A stretch of DNA of 64,000 nt from Sodalinema lacuna_A (GCA_900149785.2 FSSI02000015.1:1-64000); one strand, 5' to 3'; positions 16,101 through 23,612 are shown, counted from the stretch's first letter. The notes: generated from the sequence alone by a model not told the origin. Numbers and translations: made by a program.

Positions 16101-18076
16101 CTTCCCGATTCATCCGTGGCACGGATGGCGAGGTTTTGCAGCTCCGTGACGCTGCCCTTTGTCAAGTTCAGTTCGCTACCGACGATCTCCAGCTCGACGC
16201 TGTTTTCACCACCGTCAACGACCGAGAAGGTCAGTGCATCGCCGTTGGGGTCGGAGAAGATTTCGCTGAGATCGACCGTAAACGTCGGCTGCTGCGGTGT
16301 GAGCGCCACCTCTGCGATTGGCGCGACGACGACGGGTGCTTGGTTGCTGGCTTGGCCGATAATCTGTTGACCCAGCTCGAACTCGCGCCAGTCGCGATCG
16401 GACTCAATTACCTCATCGAGCAGCGCCGCTTTGCCCGTTGCACCACGTACCTGGAAGATTAGATCGTCGTAGTCGTAATCAGAATTACCGTCAACGCGGA
16501 TATCCTCCACCACGAAGATGTTGCCCTCACCCGTTACATCTGCAATTTGACCGACGTGGTAAGCATCATCTGGATTAGCTGTTGCTAAAGAAAAGAGCGG
16601 ACGGATCTTGCCCCCAATGGCAGGGTTATCAAAAACTTGCTGGACGCTGCCATCCGGCACGAGCATCAAGGCAAAGTGATCGCCTGCCTGCATCACGAAC
16701 GTCTTACGACCCTGATAGTGTCCGTAGTTCCAGTCATGTGGATCTTCGCCCAAGTTGCCACTGTAACGAGCGGCATCCAGGCGATCGGAGATCGCGATAT
16801 GACCTTGTTCTGAACCGCTTAGAACTCGTCGTGCTGCCTCCTCGATAAATTGCGTTGAACCGTACTCGAAATCATCGAAACCTTCAATACTGAAAATTCC
16901 AAGTTCACCACGATACGCACCACCATCAAACAAGTAGTCGATCTCAACCGCGCCGCTCGCACCAACAGTAAATACACCGCGATCGAACTCAGCCAGACGC
17001 GTAGCATCAATCTCCCCCGTTTTGTCAAGCTCGCCCTCTCCCGCCTCATTCGCTTCGGAATCTTCGAGTTCTTCTACGTCTTTACTCGTCGCATCAGCCA
17101 AAGACTCAGAATCTCCACCTCCTACTTCTTCAGATCGCTCGCTTCCGCCAGCGAGCGATTCTTCCGTCGCTTTTTCATCAGTCTGTCGAGGTGAGCCAGA
17201 CTCGCTCTCCTCCATCCCCGTCTCGGCCTCCTTTTCAGCTTCTTCAAGTTCTGGGTCGAGTTCTGGATCTACAGTCTCGTCCGTAACGTCTAAGACGCTC
17301 TCAGCGTCGGCTTCGGAGTCCGCGTCAGCATCTGCGTCAACATTGGCATCAACCTCAACTGAGCTCTCCGCATCAACCATCGAAGTTGGCTCGGTTGCAG
17401 TTTTAGGATTACCTTGAGAGTCGTTTTCAAATTCAGTAATCTCCTCCGCCTCGGCTCCCTCGGTATTTACAGCAGCGTTGGAGTCAGTTAAGAGAGTTGT
17501 TTCCGAATCACCATCTTCGCCGTTTGTGTGTTCATTATTAGGGTCAACCTCTTCGCTAACTGCATCCGTCTGCGAATCTGAGGCGTTACTAGAAGCTTCG
17601 GATTGCTCCAAGTTTGTCTCAGTGGCTTCTGCAATGTTTTCGAGATCGTCAGCATCGCTATTTATAGAGTATGTTGTTGCCGACTCGCTTTCGCTCTCGC
17701 TCTCGGTTTCGTCGATAAAGTCTAAAGGTTCGAGGTCGTCCTCACTAAAGTCTTCGCCAAGTTCTTCACTAAAATCTTCTATATTGGCATCGAAACTATG
17801 GGATTCTTCGACGTCTGAAGAGGAATCCGTCGTCGGAGAGGTCGCTGCTTCAGTATCCGGTGAGGTGACGCTACTAGCAGTGCTGCCACTGCTACTGTCT
17901 ATGTCGTCGAGGAGGTCTTCGGGAGGGGGAGCGATCGCCTCACCGTCATCGCCGCTATCGACTAATCCACTTGGCGTGTAGATAGGTTCTAGGATAAAAG
18001 TTTCAACGGTATCTTGGAGCCGACGCTTCTGTTTTATGCGGCTGTTAAACCAGTTCCCAACGTTGATAAAAACCAT
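7118..18076 (-). CDS. Giant 3652-residue DUF4114/subtilase/coiled-coil/LysM protein
   Basis: Domain order: a Ser/Asp/Glu-rich acidic leader (about 40-365); DUF4114 (about 370-575, ending YDYDDLIFQVRG); a cadherin-like segment (about 590-680); a Thr/Ser/Pro heptad linker; a subtilisin-like S8 domain (about 885-1105) with VAVIDGGQHG, SSGNTG and VGTSKSAA; roughly 1850 residues of Ala/Gln/Glu coiled coil (about 1110-2965); a hydrophobic Gly/Ala-rich segment (about 2967-3200); a CPC motif with acidic tail (about 3222); a LysM motif (SYVVKPGDQLGSIA, about 3335-3390); and a hydrophobic C-terminal part. I found only four cysteines. No signal peptide is evident. AGGAG lies 9 bases before the ATG. Two GNAT-like genes follow at close spacing. 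Architecture resembles large secreted or polymorphic-toxin-like proteins, but no known toxin domain is recognised. Confidence 0.85.
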   Translation of the reverse strand: MVFINVGNWFNSRIKQKRRLQDTVETFILEPIYTPSGLVDSGDDGEAIAPPPEDLLDDIDSSSGSTASSVTSPDTEAATSPTTDSSSDVEESHSFDANIEDFSEELGEDFSEDDLEPLDFIDETESESESESATTYSINSDADDLENIAEATETNLEQSEASSNASDSQTDAVSEEVDPNNEHTNGEDGDSETTLLTDSNAAVNTEGAEAEEITEFENDSQGNPKTATEPTSMVDAESSVEVDANVDADADADSEADAESVLDVTDETVDPELDPELEEAEKEAETGMEESESGSPRQTDEKATEESLAGGSERSEEVGGGDSESLADATSKDVEELEDSEANEAGEGELDKTGEIDATRLAEFDRGVFTVGASGAVEIDYLFDGGAYRGELGIFSIEGFDDFEYGSTQFIEEAARRVLSGSEQGHIAISDRLDAARYSGNLGEDPHDWNYGHYQGRKTFVMQAGDHFALMLVPDGSVQQVFDNPAIGGKIRPLFSLATANPDDAYHVGQIADVTGEGNIFVVEDIRVDGNSDYDYDDLIFQVRGATGKAALLDEVIESDRDWREFELGQQIIGQASNQAPVVVAPIAEVALTPQQPTFTVDLSEIFSDPNGDALTFSVVDGGENSVELEIVGSELNLTKGSVTELQNLAIRATDESGSSYIHSFTTLVSSLNTSQLQSLNKALGELGDASQFVPEDLTAGLSSSLATQAIAQLEAVAEAQSGLGELLTQTDSLTSLGLTSDNAATLETLLDSPALSDDLGLNGAETTLGQAIADRGQSDIDLYQINALEIVRALDPIEPVAEIELTAEPIEAKGELALDGTGKMPDTLVESGMPPTSSETSTISSETPPTSSETPPTSSETPPTSSETPTISPVLQQLADAPQTHVAVIDGGQHGAEVADAMAEVNPIADIDRYNARRGDWANQLVRFVDRLEQSGQDRGIANLSFDLVQVDDEGRVTTRFELTPDEQTALQYARENNVLVVVSSGNTGDEISALGRAAQEFDNVITVGASDFWGERADYASYGESLTLVAPGGEFEGDHTAFVGTSKSAAYASSAASLVWAANPDLNYQQVRQILTSTAVDLDAPGWDAETGAGLLNVEAAVRLAFVTHSEVLGSVGSVALQAFSGTGRVRAALRKASPETERAIAALKQEQADLNAQLALPSLSLNQLERRANQRSNAAASEFDRIRSEATSVAQQAEQLASARDLAAQHDRIERDRQETIAERTNVLDTALANVEQQAALLEQSYQEQRSQVQERVRAARENYNEAVRDRDGHVQQPTVPQTPDALRTQAERYRQQAVPLAAERDEQQTLAAAQTILKGSHLQQADLAEQTRLLVEALAAELEAQAARLEVGDTDDAIQAGYQAIATQAEQLQHQSQASADWHDDHLDQLSNTTGLSGLLRAAQRETHTRQRNFFEQLVGQADRNRTAASAVAGLPDTKLDALELDVQLRQAHLQAEEDLLAWLEADYAKQADELALQASQHRSEIDRLQALQAEADARTAATEQRAADIQAELDALQTDWNATQTRWQDFLALNASFLPTETRRDAIARYLDDLDREEVRVRGIMTNLQSELAETPSSLLQAQLEEADRYLAELAQDRLLAQFHASTLNESGAAPAQQAQLLNRPIALEEQYRATIDAQAADRETLATAEAALEATRNTNTAERQALATLNGQRDAAQTALAENTAERDRLTAELAQATQDLDDTTLQLQSREILLEMLAERDAALAAGEALYYEEADEAKQNTWYWNDRTGAHEYNNEQATAHQQALQYASFMAAERNRIYAQIQETNQEIGALKKQQVEQASIVAALEPQQRDAEAAVEAVTAEVADLEMTIAPLAEIVEPLLAVEAEQEASLAEATDRLEATDAELLAIASQRVTALQRAIDTGILIGETDAGYFEREIEPQVRDYIAELRQQAANSASDPGFAAAADRLEERVAQATNTLAQLQIQQDFQNRQQLAGTDVRLQSLEALLASENAAEAVLRDGTTEAYENLEEAVENEAEQAINAWTQSFQDNHRLTKNLGRDRRSLSKALDRLVEEIETDFADPHGQYHRSETELSEALAVLAVNAQREGELSNSVSQATQDLARLQQRIAQDETFWDRVAPIAARYGIDSKNDLLAMLAEAESTRASYEQQLAQAKAELAQFTASGSAALSQAAWNDSQAKPAWERSRKAGPTWTETRCGGGGKGKGGGKKGGGGCETIVHYDYDWIAWDNHEKTAKALRQQGAQDFLEAEKRRLEIERLEPLLAEWTDTSRAGNAAEASFNEVANLVAVGEAAREDIPQARVQATAIAELMPLLQAQLEQAERDAAASRFQVEEAWNEFDPDAEAYRTALTDVLERQGAWQQQATQMQQELAAAEAWVERQNVALDTETTQVEALLQQLQGQLADNEAAIAVAVEPELSELQANQARLARSARLLNNKASLLNAQQAALAQQRSLVAAQGEVLQAEQKLIEVYIASPNADTTALRQQLVEASDVLAEMQQLAEQAEANSAALTVPLQDLQTALLAENDEHIRAARAQQETLSNLVQATERNGNLAVEAARAQQEINDLEFQIIQRLQEATLAGNEEAKRLLDVAQYNDLSAAAEIYFRDYSDLASDRGSKGSVGTAEDRQLADYYRQEMARYQALESEARAQAAEVTATKQAAEDQLATLETQQQAAYERLASLNEQLATTDEERVALQRELAATEAKVDALERVRQQTEQTFTQLVRLEQLNLAQAQLERQVAEQRQAEIDEAVAARQERDRQALDRQRLELQYQIEALKQEQTNEELRQTLNQLRADLSQGAIAGNIDPDLAAKLASLSSTLEALDNQPADLPPEVTVLLAEVQGDIALALESGETDAIQKNLLGAVDVLVGQVNQYKQEIARLDAQDARDRQILELADSNLQEASRLLLEEIERSQFLGSEREVINPLYLEALTKAAYAQRAVDTSEELEKSIKKALEESIKQREKQRKARKKSFWGQVLSTVSGIIGLIGTVMSFTPLAPLGVALTAASAGINAVWSAINGDWAGALFGAAMAGVNAFTAGAGSLISNTAMQTIQTLQGVASGAFQGIRSIQSGEGVMGFLQIVGGLAGAVTNGLQGAIAAASTTAQKVALQVANSLQSLPQLVHSGIKSIEEGDWFSAIQGMFNAAVTLGKNFGGFFNDVASQLFDYLGKAGNTALAIGGAIKEGGVNAWLSGIDGALNLWHDEIQGAVDGIFGKEDCPCVVVEEEEKAEPETAEPETTEALTLKEAESVIPTSISKYGASGETATTPLLSEEEARIVQVAVIDEDGQEGTLYLAYNDLADTPFLSDSASAYDFSSYPGAASNGSPPEEKNWNFPLYKSYVVKPGDQLGSIAKEEFGDATKWKTQIISQDLTPFNESTAKSIAPGDIIYLTSAKSNPEKYNGSTQAERLDLVQEKLPLAIIADKASNKLADATTNALLNTGMKGASQIITQIGFGQSSRIYKPIPKEIIKPASLWTPANAGKLWTPPYAGQLVNPTTGKPFAKAASQSFGRSATRTFLSSAASLPIGEAIAPLILSIVKGSSIDEEYYEWWNEDVKNPRYWTHNILPKAGVTILGALGTIAAGSATPISGGTSAGAVPWIWGSTFAANTSIDLMYQLDKEERKRQEQFRKSQPKFSLPSQPNNSVEATLYVVDKEE
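15470..15574 (-). repeat. Five tandem 21-bp repeats inside the giant gene
   Basis: The unit CGTTTCACTCGAAGTCGGGG(G) repeats five times with few changes and encodes the heptapeptide SSETPPT on the minus strand. It forms a flexible linker between the cadherin-like and subtilisin-like domains. Near-identity of the units indicates recent slippage, so copy number is likely to vary between strains. Confidence 0.85.
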
Positions 18077-18392
18077 GCCTTAAAACTCCTGGAAGATGCA
18101 GATAATAACGCAAGAAAACTATGGTTGGGGTTTGTCACACTTTAGGTTTTAAAAAAATCCATGACAGCAGGTCAAACCCATGAACGTAAGGAAGAACGCC
18201 CATTCTCTCCTACACTTTTATATTCGAGACAACAAATTTACCACCTATTCTGAAGACTGATGTTTAGACCGCACTTGGCTGACGTATAGAAACAAGACCT
18301 AATTTCAAAATGTATCTGTATCTACAAGCCTGAGGGCGAGCTATACAGTTTTGAAAGCAGGCATTAAACTCGATTTCTGAAAACACTCTAGT

Positions 18393-18432
18393 TGATTTTG
18401 TCTGATTTTGTCTGATTTGGTTTGATTCCAAT
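18393..18432 (-). promoter_or_regulatory. Phased 10-bp repeats, minus orientation
   Basis: TGATTTTGTC is present twice exactly (18393-18402, 18403-18412) and then degenerates (TGATTTGGTT, TGATTCCAAT). On the minus strand a shifted unit reads CAGACAAAAT, similar to CAGTAAAAGT at 3329-3358. It points toward the giant gene, whose start is about 320 bases away. Confidence 0.55.
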
Positions 18433-18492
18433 CTCACCACAAAGTATCACGATCATCCCAACTTCTCATTTGCTTTTCAACAAAAGAAACAC

Positions 18493-18512
18493 AAAAGTCA
18501 GGAAAAGTCGGA
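18493..18512 (+). promoter_or_regulatory. Two phased 10-bp repeats, plus orientation
   Basis: AAAAGTCAGG and AAAAGTCGGA lie head to tail and nearly match the repeat upstream of the HTH/TPR gene (AAAAGTCAGT). No intact gene follows on the plus strand; a TnpB remnant does. This may be the surviving control region of a lost gene. Confidence 0.55.
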
Positions 18513-18703
18513 TCTCATTCCTGCCAGTTAAAAAAATCCCCAAAAGTAGCTTGCAATACAGATTTGCCCGAGCAAATAAGGTAGTGCTAAAAAATCAGGG
18601 CCTGATGTAGTACAAGCTGTGTGTACATCACCGGTTAGGGAAACGCAGTCTAGCCCTGTAACCGATTGGCACTCTCTATCTGAAAAGGGATTTCACGATA
18701 ATT

Positions 18704-19177
18704 TTGCCTAGGGTCACTTCAAACGTTCCACTCAACATGGATTTTGCTGCCTTGAGAGTCGTTGCGGCTGTTGTGATCTGTTGCCAAACAACAACGTGTC
18801 TTGTAGGTGCTGTAAACAGCTATGGCTCTTCTGGGTTGGCGGCAGATGCTGGGCTGGGACAGTTGACAAACCCAATCTTTCCCTGGGTGTGTTGGAAGCG
18901 TGATGTGTTTTACGGCAATGTGGATGCTCGGGCATCGTCTCACGAATGCCCCGATTGTGGGGCAGAGGTCAAAAAAGACCTTTCAACCCGGATTCATCAC
19001 TGCCATAACTGCGGGTCCATCAAACCCCGTGATGTAGCCAGTGGACAAGTTCCTGTTGAAGCAGGAAATCTTTGGGGCGACCCATCGCGAAGCGTTCGGG
19101 AACCGAATGGGAATCTCCCGGCATACCCGCTCTGGGTTGCTGGGAGAGGATGTCAAAGCCAGAAACCGAGTATCTGA
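18704..19177 (+). pseudogene. Decayed IS200/IS605-family TnpB (C-terminal part)
   Basis: Residues 48-118 of the open frame carry the TnpB C-terminal signature: WVCWKRDVFYGNVDARASSH, a four-cysteine zinc ribbon (C82, C85, C100, C103) and PRDVASGQV, containing the third RuvC acidic residue (D110). The preceding 47 residues do not resemble TnpB, and the RuvC-I and II motifs and the arginine-rich N-terminus are missing. Downstream residues diverge into low-similarity sequence. No TnpA gene is present. It is therefore a truncated relic, not an active RNA-guided nuclease. It occupies the position where, by comparison with the left side of the window, an HTH/TPR gene might have stood. Confidence 0.7.
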
Positions 19178-19243
19178 TCAACGTTCGAACATTTGAAAGA
19201 GCCAACTTGCCAGATTCCCGGTTCCTCGAACCACTCAACTCAT

Positions 19244-19825
19244 CTACCAGAGGCGATAGCACTCTCCTCGTTCCATAGGATCAAACGCCACTGGCGGGGT
19301 CGAGTCTAGGTTGACGGACTTGGTCTTCGGTGATGAACTCAAGAGATTTTGCCAGGCTTGCAGTTGCGATCGCACCTCAGAACCGAAATAATGATCAAAT
19401 AACGCCAAGGTCAACATCGCCGCATCTTCGAGCTTCTCGGATTCAGGAATCTCACCACGATAGGGCTGATGATCGACAAATTGACCGACTAAGAACAGAC
19501 AGTCCTCGCGATAGCGGCGAGTATCGAGAATATGCAGATGCCAAATGCGATCGACAATGGCCGGCGGAACCAACGGCATTTGGGGATAACGAGCCAGGAG
19601 TACCCAAAACTGTTTGTAGAGTTCCACGGCTTCAACAGCTTGAGAGGGGGATAACCCCAGAAACCGGGCTACATCGGTTTGTAACACTTGGAGATTCCAC
19701 CGTACCAAACGATTCTCAATGTCAGAATTCAACTCAGAACGATTGTGGGAGACAACTGGCGTAACAGATGCGGTAGATAACACTTGCATGGCTTCAATCC
19801 GTTTTATTTCAAAGGTCAATTGCAT
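19244..19825 (-). CDS. Glycine-rich-domain-like (GRDP/DUF1399-like) protein
   Basis: The product carries the motif IVDRIWHLHILDTRRYREDC followed by VGQFVDHQPYRGE, matching the D-x-x-WH-x-H...Y-x-x-DC pattern of GRDP-like (DUF1399) proteins. That family is found in plants, fungi and bacteria, and its biochemical role is unknown. The start is uncertain: ATG 19825 gives 193 residues, ATG 19879 gives 211, and a longer frame to 19984 would overlap the divergent STAND gene. None has a strong ribosome binding site. The C-terminus PPVAFDPMERGECYRLW recurs as a remnant at 4711-4770. It is divergent from the STAND NTPase gene, suggesting a shared promoter. Confidence 0.65.
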   Translation of the reverse strand: MQLTFEIKRIEAMQVLSTASVTPVVSHNRSELNSDIENRLVRWNLQVLQTDVARFLGLSPSQAVEAVELYKQFWVLLARYPQMPLVPPAIVDRIWHLHILDTRRYREDCLFLVGQFVDHQPYRGEIPESEKLEDAAMLTLALFDHYFGSEVRSQLQAWQNLLSSSPKTKSVNLDSTPPVAFDPMERGECYRLW

Positions 19826-19903
19826 TGTGTCATCGTGACTTCTCCAAAATGGATCGTTCCAAAATGAGCCAAAATTCATCGCGTGATAGGTTAAACAGAA
19901 GGG

Positions 19904-22900
19904 ATGCGCAAAACACTCCGTTGTTCTAAAACTGGACTCCAAGACGTCGATCGCCGACGACGAAAACGACGCTGGAAAAAACAAGCGGCTATCTGGGCTG
20001 AAACTGCATTCGTGTCCTTACCAACCCTGAAGCGATTTTGGAGCCGCACTCCCGTCCGCGCTGAATCATTTATCGCCATCGTCGAAGCCGTGGGAATTCG
20101 CAACTGGAGAACTGTAGCTGAAGCCGATCGCGATTTTCAGCAAGCCCCAGAACTTGGAGATTTCTTTGGGCGCGACGAAGATCGCCAACAGCTCCAAAAT
20201 CTGATCGGTGAGGGAACGCGCGCGATCGCACTTTTGGGCATGGGGGGCCTAGGCAAAACCGCCCTCGCCCTAAAAGTTGCCCAAGAAGATGTAGCCGATC
20301 GCTTTGATTTTGCCTTCTGGCGGAGCTTGCGAGAAGCCCCTCCACTGTTAGATCTACTATCTGCTGTGATTCGGCGTCTGGATGAAATGAGTGGGGACAA
20401 AAGTGAGGAGGCTTGTTTTCACAACGAAAGCCTCGCGCTCGATCTCCTGTTCAATCGCTACCTAAGCCCAGCTCGCTGCTTGCTGGTTCTCGACAATGCT
20501 GAGTCGCTCCTGCAACCTAAGCGGTTAACCGGAGAATTTCGTCCCGGTTACGAAGCCTATACTGAATTTTTCGAACGTATTGCCCGTCAACCCCATCAGA
20601 GTTGTATTCTACTCACCAGTCGCGAACTTCCCACAGTCTTCGAGCGACTCAGTCACGACTTCCCCATCATCAATTTCCCCCTAAGTGGCTTACAACGTGA
20701 TGCTCGACAAATTCTCCGCGAACGTCAGGCTGTAGGAACAGATGCCGAGTGCGATCGCCTGATTGACTACTATCGCGGCAACCCCAAAGCCCTACAAATT
20801 GCCTCAAGTTATATCAGACTCGTCTTTGACGGCTCCATTGCCGACTTCTTTGAAATTACACCCACGACTGGAACCCTCCCCGACTTCCAACACCTCCTCG
20901 ACGAACATTTCCAGCGTTTGTCTGATACCGAACGACAAATTCTCGATTGGTTAGCCATCGAGCGAGAACCTGTAACCCTCGAACAACTTCAAGCCGATCT
21001 CACCTTGCCTCATCGCGTCAATCCCTTGCACGCCTTGGCTCAACTCCGCTCGAAATCTCTCATCGAGCGCGTACAGAGCGATCGCACCTATACCTTACAA
21101 AACGCGATCGCAGAATATACCCTAGAAAAACTCATCGAACGCTTTGTCAAAATTCTGCGTGGCGATCCCGATAACTTAGAAACTCTTGGCGAGTCAGAAA
21201 AACTTCTCTCAACCCATGCTCTACTCAAAGCCCAAGCGCCTCGCTACGTCCGCTTAGCTCAAGAACGGGCGATCGCTCAGCCGCTCCTCGACGCTCTCAT
21301 TGAAGCATTCGGCGATCGCACCGCTGTCATCCGTCATCTCCATCGCTGGATCGAGCGGCTGCGTCACGTCAACCTACCGCCTTATAGCTATGCTGCTGGG
21401 AACCTTATTAATCTATTGCGCGTGTCAGAGACTTCTCTAGTCGGAGCGAATTTCTCGCAACTCAATATCCGTCAAGTTTATTGGAGCGAATCCGATCTCA
21501 GCGAGATTAACCTGCGTCGCGCTCACATCAGTGATTGTCTTTTTCCTCAAGCGATTGACAGTGCGCTATGTTTTGCTTTTAGTCCCGATGGAAAACTGTT
21601 CGCCACTGGGGATGATAGTACCAGCTTACGGCTGTGGAACCTCGAAACAGGAGCCTTAGTCGATACAGTGAGCAACGCTCATAGTAGTTGGATTCGCTGT
21701 TTAGCGTTCAGTCCAGACGGACACTATCTTGCCAGCGGCAGTGGTGATATGTCGGTTCGAGTTTGGCAACTGACCAATCAGCAAACTCTAGAACACTGCC
21801 ACACCCTCACTGGACACACTCAAGAAGTGTGGTCGATTTCCTGGCTACCCAACACACCTTACCTCGTGAGTTCTGGAGATGATGGGAAAGTCATACTCTG
21901 GAATTTCTGTAACGGTTGCCTCGAACAAATCTGGGAAGGCCAGTATGGTTGGGTTCGCTACGTGGCAGCCGAACCGGACGGCCGTCACGTAATATCAGCT
22001 TCAATGCCCGCTCAAGAATTATGGCGGTGGGATCGACAAACCGGAAAACCAGTTGCTAAGGGAATCTATGACGATCATCGCGCACGTTCCATCGGTATGA
22101 GTCCTGACGGACGCTGGATTGTGACCGGAAGCGAAGATCTTGACTGTCGGGTGCGATTATACGCTTTAAATCAGGGTATTGCCGAACTCACTCATGTACT
22201 AGAAGGCCATACTAAATGTGTTTGGTCGGTGGCGTTTAGTCCAGACAGTCGTTGGTTGGCAACCGGATCGAGCGATCGCACGATTGCAATTTGGGATGTG
22301 GAAACTGGAGAACGATTACGTGTTTTAGTCGAAGATGTCGGTCGGGTGCGATCGCTAGCTTTTGCCGCAGATGGTCGACGGCTAGCGGCAGGCAGTGACG
22401 ATCGTGGCATCGTGTTATGGGACTATCTCACTGGTCAAACCGATCGCGCCTTTCATGGTTATACCTATCGGGTTTGGACAGTCCTGGCATTAGACAATAA
22501 ATTACAGTTTTTGAGCAGCGGCGATGATGGTGTCATTCGTTACTGGACGCGAGACGATAATCGCCCCGTCCAAGCCCTAGTTGGTCATCAAGCCCGGGTT
22601 CGACACCTAGTATTAAGTCCCGACCGTCGAACTTTGGCAAGTTGCAGCCACGATTGCACGGTACGGCTTTGGGATCTCGATAGCGGAAACTGTTTGCGCG
22701 TCTTGCGCGGACATAAAGATTGGACGTGGTTTGCAGTTTTTCTGAGCGATAAAACCTTATTGACAGGCAGCGACGATCGCAGCATTAAGCGTTGGAATTT
22801 AGCCACAGGGCATTGCACGCAAACCTGGCATTTACAAGAACATTGGCTATGGTCGATGCTGTGGTGCGATCGCACGCAACGACTCATCGCCGCGACAGAA

Positions 22901-23473
22901 CAACAGGGGATTCAAGTATTTGCCTTACCTTCGGGATCGGGAGAAGATCCGCTCCCCAAACCCCTGTTGCAGTTAGACGCCGGAAACGTGCGCGCGATCG
23001 CCCGGACTCCAGACGGTCAAAAATTGGTCAGCGGTGACGATGAAGGAGAATTAAAGCTGTGGGATCTCACATCAGGGCGTTGTTTACAGACTTGGCAACG
23101 TCCTCAAAAATCTCGAATTCGGGCTTTAACCATCGATGCGAGCGGTCAATGGTTGGCTTGTGGGGGCGACGATGCCGAAGTGGAACTCTGGAACTTGTCT
23201 CGGGGAACCTGCGATCGCATCTTATCGGGGCATAGCAAACCCATTTGGACAGTGGCGTTTGCCCCCTGCGGAACCGAGTTAATGTCCGCTGGTGAAGATG
23301 AAACCATTCGCATTTGGACGCTCGGCGAGACGCCAAACGGTCAAACCCTGACAGCACCGCGTTTGTGTCAAAATCTGGATTTAACAGATGCCACCGGGTT
23401 GACAGTCGCCCAACGGCGAAATCTCGCTCAACTTGGCGCGATCGCCCCAGAACGGCAAGATATTGCATCTTAA
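19904..23473 (+). CDS. STAND NTPase: HTH-NB-ARC with 14 WD40 repeats
   Basis: The N-terminus has an HTH-like segment (SLPTLKRFW...FIAIVEAVGI, about 38-65), seen on many cyanobacterial NB-ARC proteins. An NB-ARC ATPase follows, with P-loop GMGGLGKT (112-119), a Walker-B-like LLVLDNAESLL and the winged-helix region. A short pentapeptide-like stretch (LVGANFSQLN..SDLSEINLRRAHIS) precedes 14 WD40 units from about residue 555 onward, enough for two seven-blade propellers. Such proteins are signal-sensing, oligomerising NTPases related to apoptotic and anti-phage STAND ATPases. No separate effector domain is visible. It is divergent from the GRDP-like gene, and the start is close to a GAAGGG sequence with poor spacing. 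Confidence 0.85.
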   Translation: MRKTLRCSKTGLQDVDRRRRKRRWKKQAAIWAETAFVSLPTLKRFWSRTPVRAESFIAIVEAVGIRNWRTVAEADRDFQQAPELGDFFGRDEDRQQLQNLIGEGTRAIALLGMGGLGKTALALKVAQEDVADRFDFAFWRSLREAPPLLDLLSAVIRRLDEMSGDKSEEACFHNESLALDLLFNRYLSPARCLLVLDNAESLLQPKRLTGEFRPGYEAYTEFFERIARQPHQSCILLTSRELPTVFERLSHDFPIINFPLSGLQRDARQILRERQAVGTDAECDRLIDYYRGNPKALQIASSYIRLVFDGSIADFFEITPTTGTLPDFQHLLDEHFQRLSDTERQILDWLAIEREPVTLEQLQADLTLPHRVNPLHALAQLRSKSLIERVQSDRTYTLQNAIAEYTLEKLIERFVKILRGDPDNLETLGESEKLLSTHALLKAQAPRYVRLAQERAIAQPLLDALIEAFGDRTAVIRHLHRWIERLRHVNLPPYSYAAGNLINLLRVSETSLVGANFSQLNIRQVYWSESDLSEINLRRAHISDCLFPQAIDSALCFAFSPDGKLFATGDDSTSLRLWNLETGALVDTVSNAHSSWIRCLAFSPDGHYLASGSGDMSVRVWQLTNQQTLEHCHTLTGHTQEVWSISWLPNTPYLVSSGDDGKVILWNFCNGCLEQIWEGQYGWVRYVAAEPDGRHVISASMPAQELWRWDRQTGKPVAKGIYDDHRARSIGMSPDGRWIVTGSEDLDCRVRLYALNQGIAELTHVLEGHTKCVWSVAFSPDSRWLATGSSDRTIAIWDVETGERLRVLVEDVGRVRSLAFAADGRRLAAGSDDRGIVLWDYLTGQTDRAFHGYTYRVWTVLALDNKLQFLSSGDDGVIRYWTRDDNRPVQALVGHQARVRHLVLSPDRRTLASCSHDCTVRLWDLDSGNCLRVLRGHKDWTWFAVFLSDKTLLTGSDDRSIKRWNLATGHCTQTWHLQEHWLWSMLWCDRTQRLIAATEQQGIQVFALPSGSGEDPLPKPLLQLDAGNVRAIARTPDGQKLVSGDDEGELKLWDLTSGRCLQTWQRPQKSRIRALTIDASGQWLACGGDDAEVELWNLSRGTCDRILSGHSKPIWTVAFAPCGTELMSAGEDETIRIWTLGETPNGQTLTAPRLCQNLDLTDATGLTVAQRRNLAQLGAIAPERQDIAS

Positions 23474-23612
23474 CAACGTCAGAGTTTAGCAAACAAAGCT
23501 TGTAGGCGATCGCGCATTTCCCCACGCACCCGAACATCCGTCTTAACTTTTGAGGGGTTCACCGGAGCTATAAGTCCCGCGATGTACCTGCAAGGTCAGC
23601 GTCGGGAGGATG

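Larger units (their letters stand above)
18077..18703. other. Gene-free region upstream of the giant gene
   Basis: About 630 bases without a credible gene; a 62-codon open frame at 18422-18610 has no ribosome binding site or family resemblance. It contains two sets of 10-bp phased repeats in opposite orientation and small palindromes near 18595-18640. It should include the promoter of the giant gene. Confidence 0.65.

Noticed and set aside
18422..18610. 62-codon plus-strand frame upstream of the TnpB relic
   Set aside because: It runs through the decamer repeats, has no ribosome binding site and no homology.
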